Shown: positions 1-6,799, counted from the first letter of the stretch. The stretch: 16,232 bases of DNA from Synergistaceae bacterium (GCA_031290815.1 JAISLO010000135.1:1-16232), one strand, 5' to 3'. The notes: generated by a model from the letters alone, not told the origin. Numbers and translations are program-made.

Positions 1-654
1 CTCCGCCCTCTGAAAGACGAGCACGAAAAGAGGTATCAGCACCGGCAGGAAGCTCCGCGCGCGTTTCAGAATCCCGCCGCTTTCGAAATCTGCGCCGCGT
101 GATATTTGCGCCTTCAGTATTCTATCCGTCTCCTCAAACAGGGTGGGGATAAATCGCAGGGCTATCGTCATCATCATCGCCATCTCATTGGTCGGCAGGC
201 CGAAGAAGGCGAGGGGCGAGAGCAGGCGCTCCAGCCCGTCCGAGAATTCCATAGGGCTCGTAGTCATCATCAGAATCGACGCGAATATAACGAGGAAAAA
301 AAGCCGCAGGCCCATGCTGATCGCGAGGACGACACCCTCGCGGGTAATCCGCAGCGGTCCTATCGACGCGAGCTCGCGCCCAGGAGTCCAGAACAGGTTG
401 ACAGCCACGGTTATCACGACCAAAAACACGACAGGCTTGCCGGCGCCAAGAATAGTCAGAATAGGAATCTTTGAAAACCTGGAAAGCGCGCAGAGCAGAA
501 GAAACCAAAGCGTGAAGTCGAGGAGCTCGCTAGCCATAAAAAGACCAGTGAGGAGCAAAAATATTCCTATTATCTTGCACCTCGGGTCCAGCCTGTGCAT
601 AAAGGAATTCCCAGGGATGAACTGTCCCAGGGATATTTTGTTCAAAAAGCGCAT
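1..654 (-). CDS. ecfT: ECF transporter transmembrane protein EcfT (partial, C-terminus beyond window)
   Basis: EcfT is the membrane scaffold linking the two ATPases to S components. The frame from ATG 654 runs 218 codons to the left edge without a stop. It begins MRFLNKISLGQFIPGNSFMH, continues RLDPRCKIIGIFLLL, and has several hydrophobic segments, with IALRFIPTLFEETDRILKAQ leading to the coupling helix ISRGADFESGG. That Ser-Arg-Gly corresponds to the first X-Arg-X coupling motif; the second would lie beyond the edge. The SD GGAGGAG is 8 bases upstream, within ecfA2. Because the stop is missing, this frame is easily overlooked. truA would often follow. Confidence 0.93.
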   Translation of the reverse strand, partial: MRFLNKISLGQFIPGNSFMHRLDPRCKIIGIFLLLTGLFMASELLDFTLWFLLLCALSRFSKIPILTILGAGKPVVFLVVITVAVNLFWTPGRELASIGPLRITREGVVLAISMGLRLFFLVIFASILMMTTSPMEFSDGLERLLSPLAFFGLPTNEMAMMMTIALRFIPTLFEETDRILKAQISRGADFESGGILKRARSFLPVLIPLFVLVFQRAE

Positions 655-1490
655 CTGCGCATCTCCTCCAGCTTATCGATAATGGAGCTTATGTCCGATG
701 TGAGGGGCAAGTCGATGCCGCGCTCCCTCAATCCGGCTATGAAGCGCTGAAACGGCGGCATCACGAGCCCCTCCACAGGGTTGAGGAGAAGATGTTCGGC
801 AACCTGTTCTGGCTCCCCGTAAACCACGCCCAGTCCGTTTTCCAGCACGAGAACCCTGCCGCTGTTAGCCAGTGCGCTCTCCAGGTCGTGAGTCACCTGA
901 ACCACTCCCAGACCCTTGGCTCTAAGCTCGGTCATCAGCCGGATCAGCTCTCTGATTCCCTGAGCGTCAAGACCGGCAGTCGGTTCGTCCAGCACCAGGT
1001 AATCCGGTTTCATGGACAGCACGGACGCCAGAGCGACCCTCCTCTTCTGACCGCCGGATACGGCAAACGGATTCATCTCCATGAGCGACGGATCCAGCCC
1101 TGCGGACCGCGCCGCCGCATCGACACAATCGTCGAGATCCCGCCCCCTCACGCCCCAGTTCTGAGGCGCGAACGCTATCTCATCCCTGATCGTATCCGCG
1201 AAGAACTGCTGCTCAGGATACTGAAAGACCAGCCCGACCTTTCTGCGGAGCCCTCTGAGGTCCTTCGCGTCTTTTGTGACATCGGTTCCGTCCACTGTCA
1301 CGCTGCCGGATTGGGGGATGAGAAGCGCGTTGAGATGCTGTGCCAAAGTTGACTTGCCGCTGCCCGTATGGCCAACGATCGAGACCAGCTCACCACGCTC
1401 TATCGTGACCGACACGCCGCGAAGGGCCTCCGATTGGGCCGGGGTTCCAGCATTATATGTGTGACTCAGATCTTTTACGACTATAGACAT
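642..1490 (-). CDS. ecfA2: ECF transporter ATPase EcfA2
   Basis: This is the partner ATPase of the ECF module. From ATG 1490 the protein is 282 residues and begins MSIVVKDLSHTYNAGTP. Walker A is GHTGSGKST (40-48), Gln90 lies in VFQYPEQQFFADTIRDEIAF, a pattern typical of EcfA2, the signature is VSGGQKRR (144-151), Walker B is LVLDEPTAGLD (Glu169) and the switch histidine is His201. The open frame continues 51 codons upstream, but that part lies over ecfA1 and has no ABC-like sequence, so the upstream start is rejected. No SD is visible before 1490; reinitiation from the overlapping ecfA1 is likely. It overlaps ecfT by 13 bases. Confidence 0.95.
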   Translation of the reverse strand: MSIVVKDLSHTYNAGTPAQSEALRGVSVTIERGELVSIVGHTGSGKSTLAQHLNALLIPQSGSVTVDGTDVTKDAKDLRGLRRKVGLVFQYPEQQFFADTIRDEIAFAPQNWGVRGRDLDDCVDAAARSAGLDPSLMEMNPFAVSGGQKRRVALASVLSMKPDYLVLDEPTAGLDAQGIRELIRLMTELRAKGLGVVQVTHDLESALANSGRVLVLENGLGVVYGEPEQVAEHLLLNPVEGLVMPPFQRFIAGLRERGIDLPLTSDISSIIDKLEEMRRCAF

Positions 1491-2302
1491 AGCGAGCCGA
1501 GCATGCCGAGTACTGTCGGAACCGTACCCTGCCGGATGAAACCGCGGGCCAGAAGTTCCCGATAGAGTATGAGCTCCTGCGGTTCCGCGAAGTTCCACCT
1601 GAGATACTCCCCACCGAAGAAATCGGAGGACGCGCCATCCCACACGACGCGGCCGCGCTCCATCACAACCACTCTCCTAGCGTGAACGACCTCATCCATC
1701 CTGTGCGTGACCTGAAGCAGCGTCATCCCGCAGGCATTCAGATCCCCAAGCCGCCTCAAAAATGACTCCCGCCCCTCCGGATCGAGCATCGATGTCGATT
1801 CATCCAGCAACAGCACGGCTGGATCGAGAGCAAGAGCGCCGGCGAGGGCCAGTCTCTGCTTCTGACCTCCCGAAAGAGAGAACGATCCCCGCAGCCTGTA
1901 CCGCGAGAGCCCGGTCAGTTCGAGCGCCCTGTCAACCCTGGCCCTGATCTCGTCACGAGACAGCCTGAGGTTCTCCGGGCCAAACGCCACGTCCTCCTCC
2001 ACAATGCTCGCCACAATCTGATCGTCTGGATTCTGAAAGACCAGCGCGACGTTCTTTCGGATCTCCTCAGGGCTGCCGGGCGCCGCGGCGTCGGCCCCCA
2101 TCACAAAACAAACGCCCCGCGTCGGTGTCAGCAGGGCGTTGCAGATTTTCGCGAGCGTAGACTTTCCAGACCCGTTCGCCCCGACCAGGGCTGCCCATTC
2201 GCCTGGCCCTATATCGAGATCAACCTCGTTCACCGCGGGGGATGCGGCTCCCGGATAGGAGTACGTCACCCCCCGCATGGAGATAACAGGGGCAAGGCTC
2301 AT
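1481..2302 (-). CDS. ecfA1: ECF transporter ATPase EcfA1
   Basis: EcfA1 is one of two ATPases that drive energy-coupling factor uptake of vitamins or metal ions; it works with EcfA2 and EcfT at the membrane, with exchangeable S components. The 273-residue protein has Walker A GANGSGKST (residues 41-49), the Q-loop Gln90 in VFQNPDDQIVASIVEEDVAF, signature LSGGQKQRLALAG (143-155), Walker B LLLDESTSMLD (catalytic Glu168) and His200 in VTHRMDE. The QNPDDQ and STSMLD patterns are typical of EcfA1. The SD is weak, so translation may depend on rplQ. The end overlaps ecfA2 by 10 bases. Confidence 0.95.
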   Translation of the reverse strand: MSLAPVISMRGVTYSYPGAASPAVNEVDLDIGPGEWAALVGANGSGKSTLAKICNALLTPTRGVCFVMGADAAAPGSPEEIRKNVALVFQNPDDQIVASIVEEDVAFGPENLRLSRDEIRARVDRALELTGLSRYRLRGSFSLSGGQKQRLALAGALALDPAVLLLDESTSMLDPEGRESFLRRLGDLNACGMTLLQVTHRMDEVVHARRVVVMERGRVVWDGASSDFFGGEYLRWNFAEPQELILYRELLARGFIRQGTVPTVLGMLGSLCL

Positions 2303-2313
2303 ATTCCGCGAAG

Positions 2314-2667
2314 CTATTCCAACAGTTGGATTACCGCCATAGGAGAAGCGTCGCCTACCCTGTTCCCCATTTTGACTATCCTCGTATACCCGCCGTTTCT
2401 CTCGTTAAAGCGCGGGGCGAGGACATTGAACAGGACAGTGACTGCTTCCTTGTGCGGCATCCTGGATATCACAAGCCTTCTGTCCGCAAGCGAGCCGGAC
2501 TTCGCCTTCGTTATCAGTTTTTCCGCCACTCGCCTGAGTTCCTTAGCCCTCGTCACCGTCGTAACTATGCTTCCTTTCACGAACAGACTTGCGGCGAGAT
2601 TCCCAAGCATCGCACGCCTGTGCGAACCATAACGCCCAAGACGCCTGAGATTCATTCGATGATTCAT
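2314..2667 (-). CDS. rplQ: 50S ribosomal protein L17
   Basis: L17 lies near the tunnel exit, contacting L22 and L32. The 117-residue protein begins MNHRMNLRRLGRYGSHRRAM, which aligns with the usual MRHR-x-x-x-x-LGR start and supports the first ATG (2667) over the one at 2655. It continues LGNLAASLFVKGSIVTTVTR and ends YTRIVKMGNRVGDASPMAVI, typical of the short bacterial form. The candidate SD is AAAGGGG, about 11 bases away. Only 11 bases separate its stop from ecfA1, tying the transporter genes to the ribosomal operon. Confidence 0.98.
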   Translation of the reverse strand: MNHRMNLRRLGRYGSHRRAMLGNLAASLFVKGSIVTTVTRAKELRRVAEKLITKAKSGSLADRRLVISRMPHKEAVTVLFNVLAPRFNERNGGYTRIVKMGNRVGDASPMAVIQLLE

Positions 2668-2736
2668 AAAAATATCGCCCCTTTACTTATTTCGTCTCCG
2701 TCCCATATCTCAGTGAAAAGCTGACTTATCATCAGA

Positions 2737-2750
2737 GGGCTGAACAGCCC
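2737..2750 (-). repeat. Perfect 14-base inverted repeat just after rpoA
   Basis: The sequence GGGCTGAACAGCCC (plus strand) is a perfect palindrome with 6-base arms and a 2-base centre. In RNA it would form GGGCT/AGCCC with a GUUC tetraloop. It starts two bases after the rpoA TGA, in the longest gap of the window (85 bases). No U-run follows on the minus strand, so it is not a standard intrinsic terminator. It could be an RNA-processing or pausing element, or chance. Confidence 0.4.
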
Positions 2751-2752
2751 GC

Positions 2753-3778
2753 TCACTTGTATTGCTCCTCCTCACCGTCCTCCTCCACCTCGCCGGAGAG
2801 GGTCAGGTCGAATTTCGTGAGCTTCTCTTCTATCTCGCGAAGTGAAATCTTGCCCAGATTTCTTATCTTCAGAAGATCGGCCCTGGAGCGGGAGACTAGT
2901 TCTCCGATGTAGTGAACCCCTCCGCGCATCAGGCAGTTTTCGCTCCTCACGGAGAGATCGAGATCTCGCACCGGCCTGGCGTATGCGGGATTATCCCCAA
3001 GCTTCATAAAACTCTTTCCGCTCACATCTCCCGATTGCCCCTTGTCCGTAAACCGCAGCAGATCCCCGCCCTTGTGATCGGACATTTCCGGATCCTCCGG
3101 GGACACCGCGACCGCTATGCTGAGGAAGTAATCCCTCAATATGCATGATGCCTGGCGCACCGCATCCTCTGGGCTGACGACCCCGTTCGTCCAGATCTCC
3201 AGGATAAGCCTGTCGTAGTCAGTCCTCTGTCCGAGGCGTTTATCCTGCACCTCGTACTTCACCCTTTTGGCCGGTGAAAATATCGCGTCGACCATAAGGG
3301 CGTCCACCGGAAGATACCCCGGCCTGGGACGGTCAAGCTGAGCGTAACCGGTCCCCTCCTCGATGTATAACTCCATCGCAAGCTTCGCTCCAGCTTCGAG
3401 ATGACATATCAGCGCGTCGGGATCGGGAAATTCTACCTCGCTGTCAGGCTGTATGTCAGCGGCTGTAACCACCTTAGGACCTTCCGAGTCTAGACGGAGG
3501 ACCCTGTGCTCAGGTGAAAACGATCTCACGGGGACATGTTTTATATTCATGAGAAGCTCTATCATATCCTCCTTGACTCCTGGCACCGTCGTAAATTCGT
3601 GCAGGACGCCGTCCACGCGGACAGCTGTTATAGCGGCGCCGGATATCGAGGAGAGGAGAACTCGCCTGAGAGAATTCCCCAATGTTACCCCATACCCCCG
3701 CTCAAGGGGTTCTATGACTATCCTCCCATAGGAAGAGCTGCTCTCCTCAACTATGATATCGTATCGGGCATGCTCCAA
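2753..3778 (-). CDS. rpoA: RNA polymerase subunit alpha (TTG start)
   Basis: The alpha dimer nucleates RNA polymerase assembly and its C-terminal domain reads UP elements and activators. The N-domain has IVIEPLERGYGVTLGNSLRR, then HEFTTVPGVKEDMIELLMNI. The alpha-CTD contains LSVRSENCL, with Arg278 and Asn281 matching the DNA-contact residues E. coli Arg265 and Asn268, and ADLLKIRNLGKISLREIEEK. I start at TTG 3778 (341 residues): AAAGGTGGGG is about 5-7 bases before it, and the distance to the conserved core equals that of other alpha subunits. GTG 3805 would add nine residues containing the SD. The linker between domains is long (about 47 residues) and the tail is acidic. Confidence 0.96.
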   Translation of the reverse strand: MEHARYDIIVEESSSSYGRIVIEPLERGYGVTLGNSLRRVLLSSISGAAITAVRVDGVLHEFTTVPGVKEDMIELLMNIKHVPVRSFSPEHRVLRLDSEGPKVVTAADIQPDSEVEFPDPDALICHLEAGAKLAMELYIEEGTGYAQLDRPRPGYLPVDALMVDAIFSPAKRVKYEVQDKRLGQRTDYDRLILEIWTNGVVSPEDAVRQASCILRDYFLSIAVAVSPEDPEMSDHKGGDLLRFTDKGQSGDVSGKSFMKLGDNPAYARPVRDLDLSVRSENCLMRGGVHYIGELVSRSRADLLKIRNLGKISLREIEEKLTKFDLTLSGEVEEDGEEEQYK

Positions 3779-3839
3779 AGTTACCCCACCTTTCAATGTA
3801 CACACGAGCGCGAATCTGAACTACCCGGCGAAGCTAGAG

Positions 3840-4232
3840 CTATACGCGGCGCCTCTTCGGCGGTCGGCAGCCGTTGTGAGGTATAGGAGTAGCATCCTGA
3901 ATTATATTCACCTGCAAACCCGCGGCCTGGAGGGAACGGATTGCCGATTCACGTCCGGGACCCGGCCCCTTGACGACAACGTCGATTTCAACCACTCCGT
4001 GGTCCTGCGCGAGCTTCGCCGCCTGAGCCGCCGACATCTGGGCGGCGTACGGCGTCGACTTTCTGGTGCCCTTGAAACCGACGTTTCCTCCTGACGCCCA
4101 TGACAGCGCGTTGCCCTGCTTGTCGGTGAGGGTTACGATCGTATTGTTGAACGTGGAGTAAATATGAGCTATGCCATAGCTGACATGTTTCTTCTCTTTT
4201 CTCTTACCCCTCCGCTGAACTCGTTTTGCCAC
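3840..4232 (-). CDS. rpsK: 30S ribosomal protein S11 (GTG start)
   Basis: S11 forms the 30S platform with S6, S18 and S21 and contacts the E-site mRNA region. The 130-residue protein has HVSYGIAHIYSTFNNTIVTL, NALSWASGGNVGFKGTRKST and the invariant C-terminus PIPHNGCRPPKRRRV, including the Asn-Gly that is isomerised in E. coli. The start is GTG at 4232, with AAGGAGG about 9 bases upstream. In many bacteria rpsD follows; here rpoA is next, after 61 bases. Confidence 0.98.
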   Translation of the reverse strand: MAKRVQRRGKRKEKKHVSYGIAHIYSTFNNTIVTLTDKQGNALSWASGGNVGFKGTRKSTPYAAQMSAAQAAKLAQDHGVVEIDVVVKGPGPGRESAIRSLQAAGLQVNIIQDATPIPHNGCRPPKRRRV

Positions 4233-4262
4233 TTGATTATTCCTCCTTCATCATAAAAGGGA

Positions 4263-4640
4263 TCACTTCGTGACCTTTTTCTTTCCGGCAACGGTACGCT
4301 TGGGGCCCTTGCGAGTGCGCGCGTTCGTCTTTGTATGCTGCCCTCTGACCGGCAGGCCGAGGCGATGCCTCAAACCGCGATAACACCCTATATCCATGAG
4401 GCGTTTTATGTTCATGCTCACCTCGCGGCGAAGGTCGCCCTCCACCTTGTAGTTGTTCTCCAATTCAGTCCTCAGCTTCTGCGCCTCGTCGTCGGTCAAG
4501 TTTTTAACCCTCGTATCAGGACTGATACCAGTCGCGGTCAGGATCTTTCGTGATGTCGGAAGCCCTATCCCGAAGATGTAAGTGAGACCGATCTCTATTC
4601 TCTTTTCCCTCGGCAGGTCGACCCCTGCGATACGTGCCAT
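4263..4640 (-). CDS. rpsM: 30S ribosomal protein S13
   Basis: S13 is at the top of the 30S head, contacting S19, the P-site tRNA and the 50S subunit through bridges. The 125-residue protein starts MARIAGVDLPREKRIEIGLT. It keeps the helix-turn region YIFGIGLPTSRKILTATGI, the MDIGCYRGLRHRLGLPVRGQ motif and a lysine-rich tail (GKKKVTK) that reaches tRNA. Its SD overlaps the last two codons and stop of rpmJ. A 30-base gap with AAGGAGG separates it from rpsK. Confidence 0.98.
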   Translation of the reverse strand: MARIAGVDLPREKRIEIGLTYIFGIGLPTSRKILTATGISPDTRVKNLTDDEAQKLRTELENNYKVEGDLRREVSMNIKRLMDIGCYRGLRHRLGLPVRGQHTKTNARTRKGPKRTVAGKKKVTK

Positions 4641-4647
4641 ATGACCT

Positions 4648-4773
4648 TTACCTCCTCGCGCCCTGGCGCTGTTTATGTCTGGGGTTTCTGCTGCAGATAA
4701 CTCTGACCACTCCGTGTCTTTTGATTATCCTGCAATACTCGCAAACCGTTTTGACAGACGGTCTTACCTTCAT
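4648..4773 (-). CDS. rpmJ: 50S ribosomal protein L36, zinc-binding
   Basis: L36 is the smallest large-subunit protein. This gene is only 41 codons. Its translation begins MKVRPSVKTVCEYCRIIKRH, with zinc ligands Cys11, Cys14, Cys27 and His33 all present, and continues to the usual RHKQRQG ending followed by three extra residues (Ala-Arg-Arg). The extra codons AGG AGG TAA also form the SD of rpsM, 7 bases before its ATG. AAGGAGG precedes the rpmJ ATG at about 11 bases. Its place between infA and rpsM is the conserved one. Confidence 0.97.
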   Translation of the reverse strand: MKVRPSVKTVCEYCRIIKRHGVVRVICSRNPRHKQRQGARR

Positions 4774-4797
4774 TATATCAACATCCTCCTTGCAAGC

Positions 4798-4827
4798 ATA
4801 TTAAACGCCTTTCTTGTTCAAAAACAA
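4798..4827 (-). promoter_or_regulatory. Possible internal sigma-70-type promoter before rpmJ
   Basis: In the AT-rich 54-base gap after infA, the minus strand has TTGTTT (4822-4827), an 18-base spacer and TAATAT (4798-4803), close to -35 and -10 consensus. An alternative -35, TTGAAC, overlaps it. The expected transcript start near 4791 would leave a short leader that holds the rpmJ SD (AAGGAGG at 4785-4791). This is a pattern match only and could be chance in AT-rich sequence. Confidence 0.25.
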
Positions 4828-5046
4828 TCATTTATATCTGTAGACTATCCTGCCGCGCGTGAGGTCGTATGGAGTCAGTTGTATCAGGACCCTGTCTCCC
4901 GGAAGTATGCGGATGAAGTGCATCCTCATCTTTCCGGAGACATGGGCCAGAACTTTATGCCCGTTCTCCAGCTCCACCTTGAACATAGCGTTTGGCAGCG
5001 GCTCGATCACCTTGCCCTTGACCTCGATGACGTCATCTTTTGCCAT
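4828..5046 (-). CDS. infA: Translation initiation factor IF-1
   Basis: IF-1 binds the A site of the 30S subunit and helps IF-2 and IF-3 select initiator tRNA. The 72-residue OB-fold protein has exactly the standard size and sequence pattern: MAKDDVIEVKGKVIEPLPNA, then FKVELENGHKVLAHVSGKMR and the C-terminal LTPYDLTRGRIVYRYK. The SD region GGAGGAGG is unusually distant (about 12-13 bases), and a short out-of-frame ATG lies between it and the start. The 45-base gap before it holds a T-run but no convincing hairpin. Confidence 0.98.
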   Translation of the reverse strand: MAKDDVIEVKGKVIEPLPNAMFKVELENGHKVLAHVSGKMRMHFIRILPGDRVLIQLTPYDLTRGRIVYRYK

Positions 5047-5091
5047 GCGAACTAACCATCCTCCTCCGTTAAGGAAAAAACTGCGAAGTCT

Positions 5092-5382
5092 CTACCTCCC
5101 GCCGCGAGCGATCACTTCACATAGCCATCCGTCGTCGAGAGACTCTCCCTTTTCAAGCCGATGCGCAACCTCGCAAAGAAGCACGCCAGTACGCTCGAGG
5201 TGCCGGGCATTTTTCTTCTTTGGCCGTCCGGCTTTGATTCGCCTTCCGTCGGCAATCAGGACCCTAGCATTATTTTCGGCATCCGCGATCCCGAGCGTGA
5301 CAAAGACGGAACCGGCGAATCTGCCTCGTTTCACTGCAACCAGACTGCCCGGGGGAAACAGGGAGCATACGTCACAACTCAT
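5092..5382 (-). CDS. Small KOW-domain putative RNA-binding protein
   Basis: This is a small basic protein of the KOW/L14e-like group that in many Gram-positive bacteria lies between map and infA; its biochemical role is not established. The KOW-like segment is PPGSLVAVKRGRFAGSVFVT (residues 10-29), followed by VLIADGRRIKAGRPKKKNAR (41-60), a lysine/arginine patch that plausibly meets RNA. The C-terminal third is mildly helical and charged. I start at ATG 5382, which overlaps the map stop as ATGA (96 residues); ATG 5388 is equally possible and adds MG. Neither has a good SD. It has four cysteines (3, 6, 70, 88), with CDVC almost at the N-terminus. A ribosome or translation link is inferred from context only. 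Confidence 0.9.
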   Translation of the reverse strand: MSCDVCSLFPPGSLVAVKRGRFAGSVFVTLGIADAENNARVLIADGRRIKAGRPKKKNARHLERTGVLLCEVAHRLEKGESLDDGWLCEVIARGGR

Positions 5383-6152
5383 TCCCATGGCGTCAGGATC
5401 ATGACACCATCCTCCGTAACCAGGAGGGTGTGTTCAAAGTGGGCGGCGTCGGAGCCGTCTTTGGTGCTCACCGTCCAGCCGTTGGGAGAGGATTCCACAG
5501 GCTCCGCTCCGTTCACAACCATAGGCTCTACACAGAAGGTCAGTCCCTGCCGCAGCACCATTCCGCTTCCGGCCTTACCGTGATTTGGAACCTGAGGCGC
5601 CTCGTGCATCTTTCTTCCAATGCCATGACCGGCGTAGTCCCTCACGACGCCGCACCCGCGGCTCAGGACCCACTTTTCTATGGCATGGCCGATATCCCCC
5701 AGAGTGTTTCCCGGCCTCACCTGGGAGATGCCTATGTGCAGGGCTTCCAGAGTCGTCTCCATCAGTTCCGTTCTAATGGTGGAAACGGAATCGCCCACGG
5801 CATACGTACAGGCGGCGTCGCCGTGATACCCCATAAAAACGGCGCCAACATCCACGCTGACAATGTCTCCGTCGGCAAGGATTCGATCCGCGGATGGAAT
5901 GCCGTGAACTACCTCTTCGTTTATCGAAACGCAGATCGACCCGGGAAAGGGAACGCGAACGCCCTGCGCCTTATACCCCTTGAACGACGCTGTCGCGGAC
6001 TCACGGGAGATCAAATCTTCCGCTGCAACATCCAGGGAGAGGGTGTTCATTCCGGGACGGATAAGATCCCTCATGAGCTTCAGTACGTCGGCTACTACGG
6101 CGCCGGCTCGTTTCATCTTCTCGATCTCGTCCGGCTTTTTGATCGTAACCAT
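5379..6152 (-). CDS. map: Type I methionine aminopeptidase
   Basis: Map removes the initiator methionine from nascent proteins when the second residue is small. The pita-bread fold residues are all present when counted from ATG 6152: metal ligands Asp101, Asp112, His176 (in AGHGIGRKMHE), Glu209 (VEPM) and Glu240 (HFEHT), plus His83 in VVHGIP. Length is 257 residues, usual for the bacterial short type without an N-terminal extension. The longer frame from GTG 6182 would overlap adk heavily and add sequence with no family match. The SD is weak (GGGA at most), so translation is probably coupled to adk through the TGATG overlap. Confidence 0.97.
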   Translation of the reverse strand: MVTIKKPDEIEKMKRAGAVVADVLKLMRDLIRPGMNTLSLDVAAEDLISRESATASFKGYKAQGVRVPFPGSICVSINEEVVHGIPSADRILADGDIVSVDVGAVFMGYHGDAACTYAVGDSVSTIRTELMETTLEALHIGISQVRPGNTLGDIGHAIEKWVLSRGCGVVRDYAGHGIGRKMHEAPQVPNHGKAGSGMVLRQGLTFCVEPMVVNGAEPVESSPNGWTVSTKDGSDAAHFEHTLLVTEDGVMILTPWE

Positions 6153-6799
6153 CACACGCCGTCCCGCTGCGGATCGAGACACGCGAGAATAGCGTCCGTC
6201 GGGCCAGATGCGTCAATCCTGCGCAGGAGTCCAGCCCTTTCATAGTATTCCACGAGCTGCGATGTCTTGGCATGATACAACGCGAGCCTGTCCCTGATCA
6301 CCGATTCCACGTCGTCACCGCGCTGAATCACGCTGCCGCCGCACAAGTCGCAGACGCCCTCTTTTTTAGTGGAATGGCCCACGACATTATAAATGGCCCC
6401 GCAGACCGAGCAAACCCTGCGCCCGCCGAGCCTCGCTACAACGGCGTCATCGGATATCTCTAGAAGAACGACCACGTCGATGCCTAATCCCATCTCATTC
6501 AGGAGCGAATCCAGTTCTTCGGCCTGGGCAATGTTCCGGGGAAAACCATCCAGTATAAACCCCGGCCTCACGTCGTCCCGTTCGAGACGTTCTCTCATCA
6601 TTCCAAAGATGATGCCGTCCGTAACGAGCTGTCCGGCATTCATATATTTTTCAGCGGCAAGCCCCAACTCGGTGCGGGACTTCACGTTTTCACGCAACAT
6701 GTCGCCGGACGAGATGTGGACCGCACCAAACCTCTTCACGGCGGCCTCCGCCTGCGTTCCCTTGCCCGCTCCCGGTGGTCCCAACAGGATCATACGCAT
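6152..6799 (-). CDS. adk: Adenylate kinase, zinc-lid long form
   Basis: Adenylate kinase interconverts ATP + AMP and 2 ADP in the cytoplasm. The P-loop GPPGAGKGT is at residues 7-15, the AMP-binding stretch includes DGFPRN (84-89), and the LID domain has four cysteines (Cys130, Cys133, Cys150, Cys153) in the zinc-binding arrangement known from Gram-positive long-form enzymes. The start is ATG 6799 (215 residues), about 7 bases after TTGGAGGAG. A longer frame beginning at TTG 6814 would place the SD inside the gene and is rejected. The 39-base gap after secY holds a GC-rich stretch with CCCGGGCCCGG. The stop and the map start share one base (TGATG). Confidence 0.98.
   Translation of the reverse strand: MRMILLGPPGAGKGTQAEAAVKRFGAVHISSGDMLRENVKSRTELGLAAEKYMNAGQLVTDGIIFGMMRERLERDDVRPGFILDGFPRNIAQAEELDSLLNEMGLGIDVVVLLEISDDAVVARLGGRRVCSVCGAIYNVVGHSTKKEGVCDLCGGSVIQRGDDVESVIRDRLALYHAKTSQLVEYYERAGLLRRIDASGPTDAILACLDPQRDGV

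Noticed and set aside
106..682. Overlapping plus- and minus-strand frames at the left end
   Set aside because: The real gene here is ecfT on the minus strand (1-654), which lacks a stop in the window; the other frames are arginine-rich shadows.
1491..1643. Extended N-terminus of 51 residues for EcfA2
   Set aside because: It is another reading frame of the ecfA1 3' end; the ABC domain begins at MSIVVKDL (1490).
5047..5091. T-run between the KOW gene and infA considered as a terminator
   Set aside because: I see a run of six T on the minus strand but no stable hairpin just before it, and the operon clearly continues.
5430..6245. A 271-codon plus-strand frame opposite map and the end of adk
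   Set aside because: It is a shadow of map, which has all five metal ligands in the minus frame; the antisense translation looks random.
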